Assembly: GCA_009801015.1 (NCBI GenBank)
Contig: VHZZ01000437.1
Location: forward strand, 32,314-83,022
Reading direction: 5' to 3'
From: Silene noctiflora
Lineage: Eukaryota; Streptophyta; Magnoliopsida; Caryophyllales; Caryophyllaceae
Length of the DNA: 50,709 nucleotides
Position 1 is the stretch's first letter; the number at the start of each line of letters is the position of its first letter. The notes below the pieces were generated by a model. The model was not told the origin of the DNA. It was given only the letters and a program-made list of their open reading frames with translations, and did no database searches. This document shows positions 1 to 9,560 of the stretch, in pieces. A program made the position numbers and the translations under genes.

Positions 1-943
1 AAAAAAAAAAAAGGATGAAAGTGTTGTGTCTCCAGTAGTTGAATGAACGAGTCCTATGCTGCTATGAACCTCAGAATGGTTCCGGAATATGAATAGGCCG
101 ATTATAAAACCTTTATCCCACTCAAACTGGCTGGAATGAACGTTTGCTCCCTCGGGTCATTCCTAACGAGGGACATTGCTTTCAATTTTATCGGTATGGA
201 CAGTATCTCTTGAATAATTGTTCAGCAAGCAAGTTTCATTTATTGTTTGTACTATGTAACTTTCTCAGAACTAATGCCATTAGTTTCTCGACAATTTCTT
301 ATTTTGGGCGTTTCTTTGTAGGTGACATATTCAATGGTCTAACCGTCTATCAATCGCAGGAGTCTCTTTTCTAATTCAACATAGCATGCTGAGGCCATTT
401 TGAGACATTTTTTTGTTGCGTGTACACACTGAAGTTATGATCTTGTTTCCGAAAGGCCTTCCTTCTTCAGCAGGAATATACTATCTCAAGGACAAATGAC
501 GCTGCATGATGCAATCAGCGAAGGTTGTTTATGATTTAGTTTTCAAAGATACATTGATAAAAGATTCATTTGATTATATGATGGTACGTCATCAATCTTA
601 TTGCAGTGAACCAAATCTGCCCAGAATGCTTGTTTCAAAACTTAAAAGATCTTTTTATGTTATTCTTGTATAATGTCGGATATGTTTTGGTCCTCATGGA
701 GCTCCTCGTCGTGCGAGACGAAGACCCAACCACCTTACGTATCAGTCGTATCTGCGCATGTAATAGGCCTAATATAAATCTGGTCTAAAGCCAATCATTT
801 CTGGGATTTCTTCCTCCCAAAGGTTTTATTGGACTCGCAAGTGTTGCTTACGGTCGGTCATGGGTTCGAAGCTGAAAATTTTGAAATTTGGAATCATAAC
901 TACTACGTGTACTAGTTTCTGAACACTACCCATTCATGAGAGA
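1..943. other. Left flank, no supported gene
   Basis: The first 12 bases are an A run. The open frames here are short, overlap on both strands and match nothing I recognise. The stretch could be the 3' flank of a gene lying outside the window, but no splice site or conserved peptide supports that. Confidence 0.4.
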
Positions 944-1215
944 GGGTTGGGCACCGGTGCAAAACCGGACCGGAAGCGGCAAAAATTATGGACCGGGACC
1001 GAACCGGATTATAAAAATTCCGGAATTTGACATAATATGCCCACTTTTTCAAATTCCGGTCCAAAAATTCCGGTCCACATATGGTCATACATTTATATAG
1101 ATCATATTTTAGGCAAAGAATCAAGATACACTTCTATGAAGTTCAATCGACTCGGAATTGGGCCGAGTTGGGCCAAAATGGGCTTAATGCCCACGGCCTC
1201 CAGTCCACATATGGT
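944..1215. mobile_element. hAT-like non-autonomous element fragment
   Basis: The stretch starts with GGGTTGGGCACCGG and is full of ACCGGACCGG, CCGGTCC and GGGCCGAGTTGGGCC words in both directions. This is the style of many small plant hAT elements whose ends read GGGTGGGCA. I could not define both ends or a target duplication, so this is a fragment call by resemblance only. Confidence 0.3.
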
Positions 1216-1509
1216 CCCTTGGGGACGTTTTTTCCATATTTTGAGAAAAAATTGCTAGAATATTTTAGACTTGTTTGAAATTTCGCAAATTTATATTATT
1301 TCAAATAGATATTCGTAAGAAGTCACCTTACTATGGAAAACATACTTCGTATTTAACTGTCAGTTTTTAACGTTAAATGAGCATAATGACAGTACAACAT
1401 GTGGAAGATGAAGATTCATGATACTTCCATCTTAACCACTAGACTAAGACATCCTCGATAATGAAAATATGCTTATCGATTTGATATTCCAATACAATTA
1501 TTTCACCAT

Positions 1510-2172
1510 TTATAAGAGATCAGTCCCAATCATCTTGGTTAAGCCAAAAGTAATAGCCATAGCAATCCAACCACCCAACAAAACCCTCAAAGAAGCCCTC
1601 ACAACCGGTGCTCTTCCTAAAAATGCACCTAACCATCCAAAAAACATTAGAGCCACCGTGACCGCGGCCACAATAACCCCAACCCTAACCTTATAATCCC
1701 TTATAAACGAGGCTGCCAGCAGCGGGACCATAGCGCCTGTTGAAAAGGCAAGCGCTGATGCTCCCGCTGCTTGAAGCGGGTTTGGCAACACCTCATCATC
1801 ATCATCATCATCCCCACCACCATTATCCCTGTTTTTTTGGGCAATTTCAATATCAAGCTGTGAGTACACAGACACAAACTCTCCAATAGCCATACTACAA
1901 GCACCAGCCACCATACCGGCGAAACCGGTTAGAATCATAGCCTTAACATCTTCCCTAACTGCACCCACACCCATCATTAACGAGGCAGTCGTAACAAGCC
2001 CATCATTTACTCCTAAAACCGCGGCTCTTAGCCATTGAGCTCGTTTCGTGTAGTCGAAATCATCCTTTTTTTGAGTGATGATCACATTTTGTTGTTGGCT
2101 TTCTTCATCTATGTTACTTGTTATAGTTTCCAACTTAGTGGGAGCATGAATTGTTTGTTTTGATGTTGCCAT
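1510..2172 (-). CDS. VTL: Vacuolar iron transporter-like protein (VTL), array copy 1
   Basis: This encodes a 220-residue membrane protein of the VIT/CCC1 family, VTL (nodulin-21-like) branch, whose members are thought to move cytosolic Fe2+ into the vacuole or other compartments. About five hydrophobic segments are visible, near residues 50-70, 77-103, 136-158, 162-185 and 193-216. Segment 1 carries the family signature WLRAAVLGVNDGLV, whose Asp sits in the metal path in VIT1. Segment 2 carries GACSMAIGEFVSVYSQ, and the C-terminus carries GRAPVVRASLRVLLGGW. The large cytosolic metal-binding domain of true VIT1 is missing. An acidic linker at residues 118-128 (a run of six Asp and a Glu) stands in its place. 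I chose the ATG at 2172, not an upstream in-frame one at 2277: the extra 35 residues are unlike the family and would put the start upstream of the TATA box (2266-2272) spacing. There are no introns. Substrate is inferred from the family. Confidence 0.93.
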   Translation of the reverse strand: MATSKQTIHAPTKLETITSNIDEESQQQNVIITQKKDDFDYTKRAQWLRAAVLGVNDGLVTTASLMMGVGAVREDVKAMILTGFAGMVAGACSMAIGEFVSVYSQLDIEIAQKNRDNGGGDDDDDDEVLPNPLQAAGASALAFSTGAMVPLLAASFIRDYKVRVGVIVAAVTVALMFFGWLGAFLGRAPVVRASLRVLLGGWIAMAITFGLTKMIGTDLL

Positions 2173-2222
2173 ATCTTGAAAGTGAAATGTATATATGTTT
2201 GTAGTTTTGTTAAGTTTGAATT

Positions 2223-2272
2223 GAAGAGTGCATGTGGTGTACACAAGTCTTCCTATTATGTAGGGATTTATA
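2223..2272 (-). promoter_or_regulatory. Core promoter of VTL copy 1
   Basis: On the minus strand TATAAAT lies at 2272-2266, 94 bases before the ATG. It is followed by a TGTGTACACCACATGCACTC block at about 2247-2223. Similar TGTGCTCAC-type blocks follow the TATA boxes of copies 2 and 3, so this is probably the shared transcription start and leader region. Confidence 0.5.
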
Positions 2273-2410
2273 GCCATGGATTTAGACTTAAAATTGAGTT
2301 AGTGGGTTGTTTCATATTCAAGCATTATGGTGAAATTATTTGTTATTTTATGGAAAAGCAAAAGAAGAATGGAGGATTGATTACATGCATGTTCTATAGG
2401 ACCTTAGGAC

Positions 2411-2580
2411 AATCCGTCACAAGTTCCTGAAGACGGATAGTGTCCCTTTCACAATATGCAAGTGGTAAATTAAGTGAAAATTAAATCGAGCACCCCATTT
2501 ACCCTCCCACTTGTGATATTGTGAGAGGGGCATTATCCGTCTTCAACTCGTGGCGGATAATGCATGTCTTCAATGAGACA
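2411..2580. mobile_element. Fold-back MITE (GACGGATAGTG family)
   Basis: Two arms of about 50 bases form an imperfect inverted repeat. The left arm is at about 2413-2466 (CCGTCACAAG, GAAGACGGATAGTGTCC, CACAATATGCAAGTGG). The right arm is at about 2504-2563 (CCACTTGTG, ATTGTGAGAGGGGC, ATTATCCGTCTTCAA). An outer CTTCAATGAGA end follows. Related copies lie at 36381-36480, 38721-38911 and 38927-39043. Confidence 0.6.
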
Positions 2581-3847
2581 AACTGTAGGACAATAATAGC
2601 CCCCCCTTTTTTTTCCTAATTTTCTTGCTAAAGATTGGCTTTAATTTGTTGGGTCAAAATCACATTGCAATAATTTAAAGGGTTAAAGTTTTGTGAGATA
2701 AAGTGGTGATGGTGGCTTGGGTGTTAAGGACATAGGAGTACTTGTTTGTTGTTACTTTGTTATTAGCAACTTAAAGTATGATATAAAGGTCTTTGCTTTT
2801 AATTTTGCTGCATTTTGTGGAACTCTAGTGGTGTTATTAGGGCACTAGTAATAGGGGGTTTGTCAAGGGTTTGTAGATGATATGTCGAAGTTTATCTACA
2901 AATTCTCTATTGCTAGATATAGGTGTTGAGGTTTGTTGATAAGAATTGTTACTAGATAATATACGGGTTTGTAGAGTGACTTGACCAAAAAATCTGTGAA
3001 TGCTATGTGAATGCAATTATGTGGGTCCTATAATATAAACTTTGGAAAGGTTTGTCTATTATTAGGTAAGAGTTTGTTATTGAAAATGTTTGTTAACTTG
3101 GTGATGTGTCAATAGACGAACCTCTTTCTTAACTTGACTTAAGGGATATTCCACACAACCAACCTTGGATACAAATTCAGGTTTATGGACATGCACCAGC
3201 AGATAGTAGATCAACCTAAATGACCCGACTTGAATCACCCGATCCGCACCCGAATTAAGGATTTGAATTTGCCCGAAATCGGAATTGACCATACCCTATT
3301 TAACTTGACCCGAATGTTTATTATCGCAAACTGACCATTACCTGTGAATAACTTGAAAACAACCCACTTGAAAAATGGCTCGGACCCGAAATGACCCGAC
3401 CAGAATTCTTGCAAACCCGAACCCGACTAAATTGACCCAGTCAGGTCTAATTTTAAGTAGGGGCACTTGCCCGAGCTAAAAAATACGGAGTAAAAACTCT
3501 AACCTGTAGCAGGAGAACTCGTCTTTGTGGAAAATATTTTTTTATTGAAATTTTTAATTAAATTTTCGGATTTTTTTAAGTTTCGTTATAATATTATTCG
3601 TAGTCCGTCCCAGCCTAGCTATGCAAATCCTGACTCCGCTACTACCAACAATCACACTACTTATAAATGATACATTGCTACCCCTTTATAGCATTTCATT
3701 TCAGATAACTTATTTGATTAAATAAGCTACTTGTCAAAGACTTCCAAAAAAATAAGGTAACTGAAATTGTGGTCAAATAAGCTACTTAATCTGGTCAAAT
3801 AAGCTACGGAAGTATCTTGCCAAACAAAACCTAAATAGGTTACTCTG
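2581..3847. other. Spacer with degenerate repeats
   Basis: No gene is supported. A stretch at about 3165-3460 is rich in GACCCGAC and AACCCGAACCCGAC words, the style of hAT-like element ends. About 2838-3095 holds repeated TTTGTAGA and GGTTTGT words with TAATAG near both ends, perhaps another small element. Neither could be bounded. Confidence 0.35.
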
Positions 3848-3850
3848 TAA

Positions 3851-3999
3851 GAGCAACTCTAATGGTTGTATTTAAGGACCTGCTTGTAAATATTGTAAAT
3901 TATCAAGCGGCATGCTTACCATTGGAGTACAGAAAATATGTCCTGCTTATAAGAGGGTGTAGCTTTGTCAAGCTACGTAGCTTGCCATTGGAGTTGCTC
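3851..3999. mobile_element. PIF/Harbinger (Tourist-like) MITE, 149 bp
   Basis: The terminal inverted repeats are GAGCAACTCTAATGG at the left and CCATTGGAGTTGCTC at the right, with one mismatch between them. They are flanked by TAA at 3848-3850 and again at 4000-4002, the three-base target duplication of this superfamily. The interior has no coding potential. Confidence 0.85.
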
Positions 4000-4002
4000 T
4001 AA

Positions 4003-4298
4003 GGTCTTGTTTGGTTGCCCACCCAATAAAATCTCATGAATCGTGATTTTCGGAGGTTGTTTAGTTACCCCATTTTTTTATAAAATGGGGAAGTTTCAAA
4101 CTCTATTGGAGTTTCCAACTCCTACCCTCATGGTCGTACTTCTACCCTCATGGTCGTTGGAAACTCCTAGGAAACAAACTCCAACATAAGCAACCAAACA
4201 TAATATTGCAATTCATGTGAATTTTGAAGTGAAAGTTAATTTCACGTGCATTACAATTTAAAACATCAATTTAATTTCTAAATGAACCAAACAAGGCC
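4003..4298. mobile_element. Second PIF/Harbinger-like MITE, 296 bp
   Basis: The left end is GGTCTTGTTTGGTT and the right end is AACCAAACAAGGCC, an inverted repeat with one mismatch. TAA lies on both sides (4000-4002 and 4299-4301). Its left TAA is the same one that ends the preceding MITE. It contains a repeated CTACCCTCATGGTCGT at about 4121-4158. Confidence 0.8.
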
Positions 4299-4542
4299 TA
4301 AGTGTGTAACCTAACGGATTCCATAATCCACATACAACTATATAACCACTTAAAGTAATACCCTTATTATACATTAAAATTTAAAAAAAAAAAAAACACA
4401 ACCTATTTATCAACTTTTGACATTTGACATTATATGTTGACAACACCCAAGGAAAAAAAAATTAATGGAAAGTGAGTGAGAAAGCACTTGGTTATTATTT
4501 AATTATTTATATTATTTTACGTAATAAAAACGAAACAACAAT

Positions 4543-4600
4543 TATAAATAATAAAAGGGGAGTGTGCTCTCCACACGAATACCACCAATCTCTCAATATT
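4543..4600 (+). other. Recurrent GTGTGCTCTCCACAC block, copy A
   Basis: The 15-base core GTGTGCTCTCCACAC (4562-4576) has complementary ends GTGTG and CACAC and is followed by GAATACCACCAATCT. A degenerate second copy starts at 4856 (GTGTGTCCTCCACAA then GAACGCCATTATCT). A TATA-like TTATAAATA lies about 15 bases before the core on the plus strand. Related blocks lie at 10756 and 16611. In each case the block sits about 2.4-2.6 kb upstream of a VTL start. Confidence 0.5.
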
Positions 4601-5142
4601 GTATTAGTGCCAATATCCTACTTTTGCAAATGCGTTTTATCTTCTCTCTCTTTTTCCTATACCACCATGATTAAGAAAAAAAAATTGTTTTTAATAATTT
4701 GATTAGATAATAATTAATTGTATTATTATTATTATTACTAATTACTAGTAATAATGACGCTATTTCAAAGGTCATTACTTTTGACTATTGAAAAGTATAC
4801 TAACGGCTACCACTATAATTAGTGACAATAATCTATTGATTAATTAATCAAGGGAGTGTGTCCTCCACAAGAACGCCATTATCTCCAATTCACAATTACA
4901 TTAGGTTAATAATTATTGGCTAATAGTCTTAGATGTATATACTTTTGGGTTGGGGTGGACATCGGTACAAAACAAGACTAGAGCGAATCATATCGGACCA
5001 GATTAAAGATCGAAAAAATAAATTTAGTGGACTGAAGGCAAGAACTACAAGTTTCGGTCCTGGACCGACCAAATCTGGATTTTTCGGTCCGAAATGGACA
5101 GGAAAGTACGATTTGACGCTATAATGCTATTTAGTTATCAAT

Positions 5143-6063
5143 TCTATATATATTCCGGAATGCATGGGATTTCAATGTAATTAAATAAGTTTATACAAAT
5201 TAACACAAAAATTATACTATATAGTTTTTAATCATAGCGTTGTGTGATGGACCCGATTAAGGGATTTTATGTAAATATTATATAATTTTGGTTGAAGTAT
5301 AAATTTAGAGAATATCAAAATATGGTTATTTTCCTTAAAATAAACCTGTCACACTTATGATATTAATTAATACATCATATAATTATACAATTATTTAACA
5401 TACACAAATATAATATAAGTAGGTTATATTTTGGAAACTATTAAAAGGTAAATAAATCAAGCTAGATTTCCAAAAGATATAATATTTATAATTATTTTGA
5501 TTTTATTTAATGCATATATGTAATATATTTATATAAATATATAACCTCTTAAAATTGTATGGCTAAATAGTAAAAGTGATTATGTTAGTAGTGAAAATAA
5601 TTGTACTAACATTAGATATAATAATATATTAGTATTCACTCATTTGTATAGTCAAAGTATCTATATAATTAGCAAGGGGAGTAGTGAAAGTAATAGAAGC
5701 AACAACAGGAGTAGTGAAATTATCAATATTCATGCGACAATAGTGAAAGTGACAATAATTACGGCCGGAGTAGTGAAAGTAACCGTAGTAATAACGAATG
5801 TAATAAAAGTAACAATCTTACTAACAACAAAAGAAAGCATATATGAACAATTAGCTAAGTAATCGATTTAAGTAAAAATATTAATAGCGGGAGTAATGAA
5901 TTTGTCTCATAATTTATTTCATCGTAATTTTAAGATATGACATAGAAAAATAATTAAAAGATAAATTTATGAGTTATGCAACTTTAAAGTAGTTTTATTT
6001 AATTGAAAATAAAATATAATGGTAAATAGAGGTAGCTCGGGCGTAGCTGAGCACCAATACTAG
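5143..6063 (+). mobile_element. Helitron-like element, 3' end at 6063
   Basis: The 3' side shows the Helitron pattern: a short GC-rich hairpin (GCTCGG at 6035-6040 pairing with CTGAGC at 6047-6052), seven bases, then CTAG (6060-6063) followed by host T. The 5' limit is uncertain; TCTATATATATT at 5143 is a candidate but is preceded by T, not the usual A. The interior is AT-rich and non-coding. Confidence 0.4.
5665..5835. repeat. Degenerate GTAGTGAAAGTAA tandem repeat
   Basis: The words GTAGTGAAAGTAA, AGTGAAAGTGACAATAA and GAATGTAATAAAAGTAAC recur every 15-45 bases. This looks like decayed simple-sequence DNA inside the Helitron-like stretch. The reading frame across it is a by-product. Confidence 0.5.
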
Positions 6064-6589
6064 TGATTATTTAATTTTAAATTTATCAAATCAAATCAAA
6101 TAGGCTTTGGATTATTGTTTAATTTAAATAATTGCTATAATAGAATTTATAATGAGATTTTAGCGTAAAATATTCGATTCATTTACAAAGTTTTAATAAA
6201 TAGATGTGAAAGCCATATATTTTGGTCTATTCGATCCAGACCTAAAATAACCGGTGTTGGACCGTACGGAAGGCCAAAGACCAAAGCTTCGAAAAATAAG
6301 GACCGAGGACCAGACCTAATTGGATTCGACCGGGTTCGGTACAAACCAAATGTTCCAGCTCAGCCAGAACCTAAACTTGCTCACCCCTACTTTGGAAAGA
6401 CATATTTTCACAAGGCAAATAGACTGCTCCACTGAATTTATTGTGAGTTGGACAATAATGCCCTTAAGGTTATTTACCTTACCTAGAAGTGTGCAAGGAT
6501 ATTATGGGGAAGTATGTATCACATAAATTCAGTAGCCATTTCAATACACAAGTGTCGTGGCAATATGGGGGATTCATACTTTTATCGGC

Positions 6590-6886
6590 CTTGTTTTTGT
6601 TTTTTCGGACGAAAAGAACATAGATTAAATTAAAAGAAAAAATGGTTAAGCACATCAATCGTACAACAAGAAATTACAAAAGACGGGCATATTCCCAATC
6701 AAAGCAACCATTACAAGGGTTATTATCGTTAATAGAGAACTCTGCAATTGTATACCCCATTAGCTGACCTCTTCTCAAACACAGTCTTCAAACGATGAGA
6801 GTCCGAAAAATGTTCACTATACTCAAGAATAATATTAGCATATAAGGACCACAGGGAGGGTTGAGGTCGGGCTACCGTGACTCTAA
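6590..6886 (-). mobile_element. Probable LINE 3' fragment with RNase H tail
   Basis: On the minus strand a frame open from about 6886 to a stop at 6729 encodes a peptide containing WSLYANIILEYSEHFSD and then FEKRSANGV. The latter resembles the C-terminal strand and helix of plant RNase H-like (RVT_3) domains, where a KRSAN-V-AH-LA pattern is usual. The His is gone. A non-coding tail follows to about 6590. The call rests on resemblance only. Confidence 0.3.
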
Positions 6887-7459
6887 ATTAAAGTATTAAA
6901 CGATCACTCTTTCATTCAATAGTTGCTCATTAGTTATTGGCAATCTAATAATACGACCCTATTCTTTTGCACTTAAGTACTCCGTAGTCCGTATAATTTA
7001 CTTTTAGTTTATTTTAATTTAATACGTTCAATTAAGTCTTATAACTTCAGTTTAATTAAGATTTTATAAATTTAGTTTAGCCAGCTATGTCAATTTAGTT
7101 TAATCCAAAAGAACGGAGCCTCATTGTAGCATGCTTGAAACATTATTCGATGAGAAAATTTTATTTTCCAGATATCATGACACTTCGTATATTATGTGTC
7201 TCGTTAGGGGATGGATGTGTATCATGATCGAACACTAACCGGTCTAGCTTCCTTTTGGCTCTTGCGGAAATTGTTGTGAAATACAATCCCAAAACCCGAA
7301 TTCTTGCTACAATTATTAAATTGCAATATCATTACAGTCACATAAGTATATAGATACTTAATTCAAACCCGAAATTTATCAAATATTTATTAACATCTCC
7401 ATCTCCATCTGAACCATTAGACCAATTTAATACTCCGTATTAATTAATTAATTATATAA
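6887..7459. other. Spacer before VTL copy 2 stop
   Basis: This is AT-rich DNA with TTTAGTTTA runs at about 7000-7110 and no supported gene. The last 100 bases probably include the 3' untranslated region of VTL copy 2. Confidence 0.4.
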
Positions 7460-8137
7460 TTAGTTATTACCGATAATCACAATCATAATACCAAATGTGA
7501 TAGCCATAGTAAGCCAACCACATAACAAAACCCTTAAAACTGCCCTAATAGCCGGAGCTCTTCCAAGAAACGGCCCTAACCACCCAACCATTGCCAAAAC
7601 CGTACTAGTCGCGCCTTCGACCACCCCAAGCCCTAAATTATTATACTCCCTAACGAGTAACACCACTACCAACGGAACCATGGCGCCGACTGAGAAGGCC
7701 AATGCAGTGGCAGCCGCTGCCACTTGAGGGTCATTACTAAAAGCTTCCTCCAACATATTAACCTCTCTCGGTCCGACTTCAACGTCGTTGAAATCGAGGT
7801 CGTAGTTGACGTAGTTACGTGAGACGAACTCACCTAGAGCCATGCAGGAAGCTCCCATAATGAGTCCTGCTACACCAGTTATTATCATGGCTAGGGTTAC
7901 GTGATTTAGGCTCATTGCACCAACTCCTATCATTAGACATGCTGTACATGTTAGACCGTCGTTGGCGGTTAGGACCATGGATCGTATATTCCGCCGGTGG
8001 TTCGGTTGGCTGGCAAGGTGATGGACGTCTGCAAGATGGAGTCGGTCGTCGGTGGTGGTGGTGGTGGTGGTGGTGGTGTTAGGGTGGATTATTACTAGCT
8101 CCATTGTATTATTATCAAGTGTTTGTTTGTTCTCCAT
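7460..8137 (-). CDS. Divergent VTL-like membrane protein, array copy 2
   Basis: This encodes 225 residues, intronless and of the VIT/CCC1 family, but clearly the outlier of the array. It keeps TANDGLTCTACLMIGVGAM (segment 1), GASCMALGEFVS (segment 2), ALAFSVGAMVPL (segment 3) and GRAPAIRAVLRVLLCGW (last segment). It has lost the YSKRAQWLRA lead-in, which is replaced by NHRRNIRSMVL. It has also lost the VYSQLDIELAQ stretch after segment 2; this reads RNYVNYDLDFNDVEVGP, so the loop is only mildly acidic and lacks the LPNPLQAA motif of its sisters. The N-terminus has a nine-Thr run coded by a GGT/ACC repeat (8046-8080). The frame is intact over the whole domain, so it is either a functional specialised copy or a recent casualty. 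Transport of iron is inferred from the family and less certain here than for the sisters. Confidence 0.85.
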   Translation of the reverse strand: MENKQTLDNNTMELVIIHPNTTTTTTTTTDDRLHLADVHHLASQPNHRRNIRSMVLTANDGLTCTACLMIGVGAMSLNHVTLAMIITGVAGLIMGASCMALGEFVSRNYVNYDLDFNDVEVGPREVNMLEEAFSNDPQVAAAATALAFSVGAMVPLVVVLLVREYNNLGLGVVEGATSTVLAMVGWLGPFLGRAPAIRAVLRVLLCGWLTMAITFGIMIVIIGNN

Positions 8138-8188
8138 TTGAAAAATTTGTCAATTAAAGGAAGAGATTAAAATGATTTTATTTAGTGT

Positions 8189-8222
8189 GAGTGTAGTGAG
8201 CACAATTTTGGAGCATTTTATA
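8189..8222 (-). promoter_or_regulatory. Core promoter of VTL copy 2
   Basis: On the minus strand TATAAAAT lies at 8222-8215, 78 bases before the ATG. It is followed by a TTGTGCTCACTACACTC block (about 8207-8191) that matches the post-TATA block of copy 3 closely and that of copy 1 more loosely. Confidence 0.5.
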
Positions 8223-8526
8223 ATTATAAAATTAAGGATGGACCAAAAATTAATTTGTTGTTAATTATTTTCCCACTAAGATTAAACAAGAATTAAGTCG
8301 TCTTCAGTATTCATTAGTGCACATTGATCTTACAAATTTGGAGGTCATTGCATGAATAAAATTAGTAGCTAGGGTTTAACGAATGATACGATTGTGATTA
8401 TGGATTATTGATCAGCAGTGAATCACTGAATCGTGAATGTATAAGTAACTTTGACCTAATTCTTTGACGTGATTCATCAATATTAGGTCATAAAAAATTA
8501 CACAAAGACCAAGAAAAGATGAGAGC

Positions 8527-9560
8527 CACTACAAGGTGAAAGCCAACTAGCTATAGATATTTCAGTAGCAAACCACTTGATTTCGGTAGCTAGTTACAAA
8601 TAGAGACGGAGTTTACGACGGAATATGTTCCGTAGCTAATAGCATTGTCGCTAAATTTGCTACAGAATTGACTACTAAGTTGAAGTAGAGCTACATTAAA
8701 GACAACAAATTGTATAGTAGCTATACTAGTGAGTAACTTAGAGACCAATTTCGTTGTTTCTAAATTCGAACCCATGACCTCCAACTCTATAACTGACATT
8801 CTAACCATTGGGGTACAAGATGATTATTGTCTATTTAGATAATGAATATCTACTTAAAGTTATTGTTACGTATGTGAGTTATAAGATACGTTTTAATAAT
8901 AGTTATAATAATAAAAGTAGATCATATATAATAATAATTCAAAAGTATATTTCACATTGGCATACATTTCATATGTAATATAAAAATACATGATAATGAA
9001 AATTAACTTTAGCTACCAACGTATTTCCATAACTGAAAACTTAAATTAGATACTAAATTTGCTACTCACTTTGTTTTGTCTCTATAACTTTAGCTACCAA
9101 CGTATTTTTGTAGCTGAAAACTTAAATTAGATACTCCCTCCGTCCCGGTCATTTGTTGTCTTTTTCCATTTTGGGGTGTCTCAGTTATTTGTTGTCCTTT
9201 CTATTTTAGGATTGTATTTGATGAGTAATTTGATTTTTCACCTTCAATTTAGTCCACTTGTCATGTTATAATTGACTCCCTCCTCTTTCCTTGGTCTTTA
9301 TGCCAAAACCAAAGGACACCAAATGACCGGGACGGAGGGAGTACTAAATTTGCTACTCACTTTATTTTGTCTCTATAATAGCTACGTACTTAGCTACTGA
9401 CAAATTTCCGTATTTAAAAACTTAAATTAGATATTAAATTCGCTACCTACTTTTTATTTAGTCTCTACAATAGAGACATAATTTGCTACCATTTTTGTTT
9501 GGTCTCTTAATTAGAAACTAAATATATTTTTTTGTCTCAACATTAGTCGCTAAATTATTA
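8527..9560. repeat. CACTA-like end followed by GTAGCTAAATTTGCTAC repeats
   Basis: CACTACAAGG at 8527 is the typical outer end of a CACTA transposon. Words such as GCTAAATTTGCTAC and GTAGCTA recur in both directions from 8585 on. From about 9007 an 81-base unit (CTTTAGCTACCAACGTATTT, then GAAAACTTAAATTAGATA, then TTTGCTACTCACTTTGTTTT) is repeated about four times with decay. This is how subterminal repeats of such elements look. The opposite end and a 3-base duplication were not found. A Stowaway element interrupts the second unit. Confidence 0.45.
9134..9341. mobile_element. Stowaway MITE with perfect ends, 208 bp
   Basis: The terminal inverted repeats CTCCCTCCGTCCCGGTCATT (9134 on) and AATGACCGGGACGGAGGGAG (to 9341) are perfect over 22 bases, with TA on both sides (9132-9133, 9342-9343). 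Removing the element and one TA restores GATACTAAATTTGCTACTC, the sequence seen in the neighbouring 81-base repeat unit. The insertion is therefore clean and later than the repeat. Confidence 0.92.

Larger units (their letters stand above)
4949..6388. mobile_element. Probable hAT-like element, about 1.4 kb
   Basis: The left end reads TTGGGGTGGACATCGG and the right end, on the other strand, reads AGGGGTGAGCAAG. Both subterminal regions are rich in TTCGGTCC, GGACCGA and GACCGGG words. The flanks ACTTTTGG (4941-4948) and ACTTTGGA (6389-6396) could be a decayed 8-base target duplication. The interior is AT-rich and appears to hold a Helitron-like end at 6063. There is no transposase. Confidence 0.4.

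Noticed and set aside
2173..2277. N-terminal extension of VTL copy 1 from an upstream in-frame ATG at 2277
   Set aside because: The 35 extra residues are unlike the family, and the ATG lies upstream of the likely TATA box, so it should not be transcribed.
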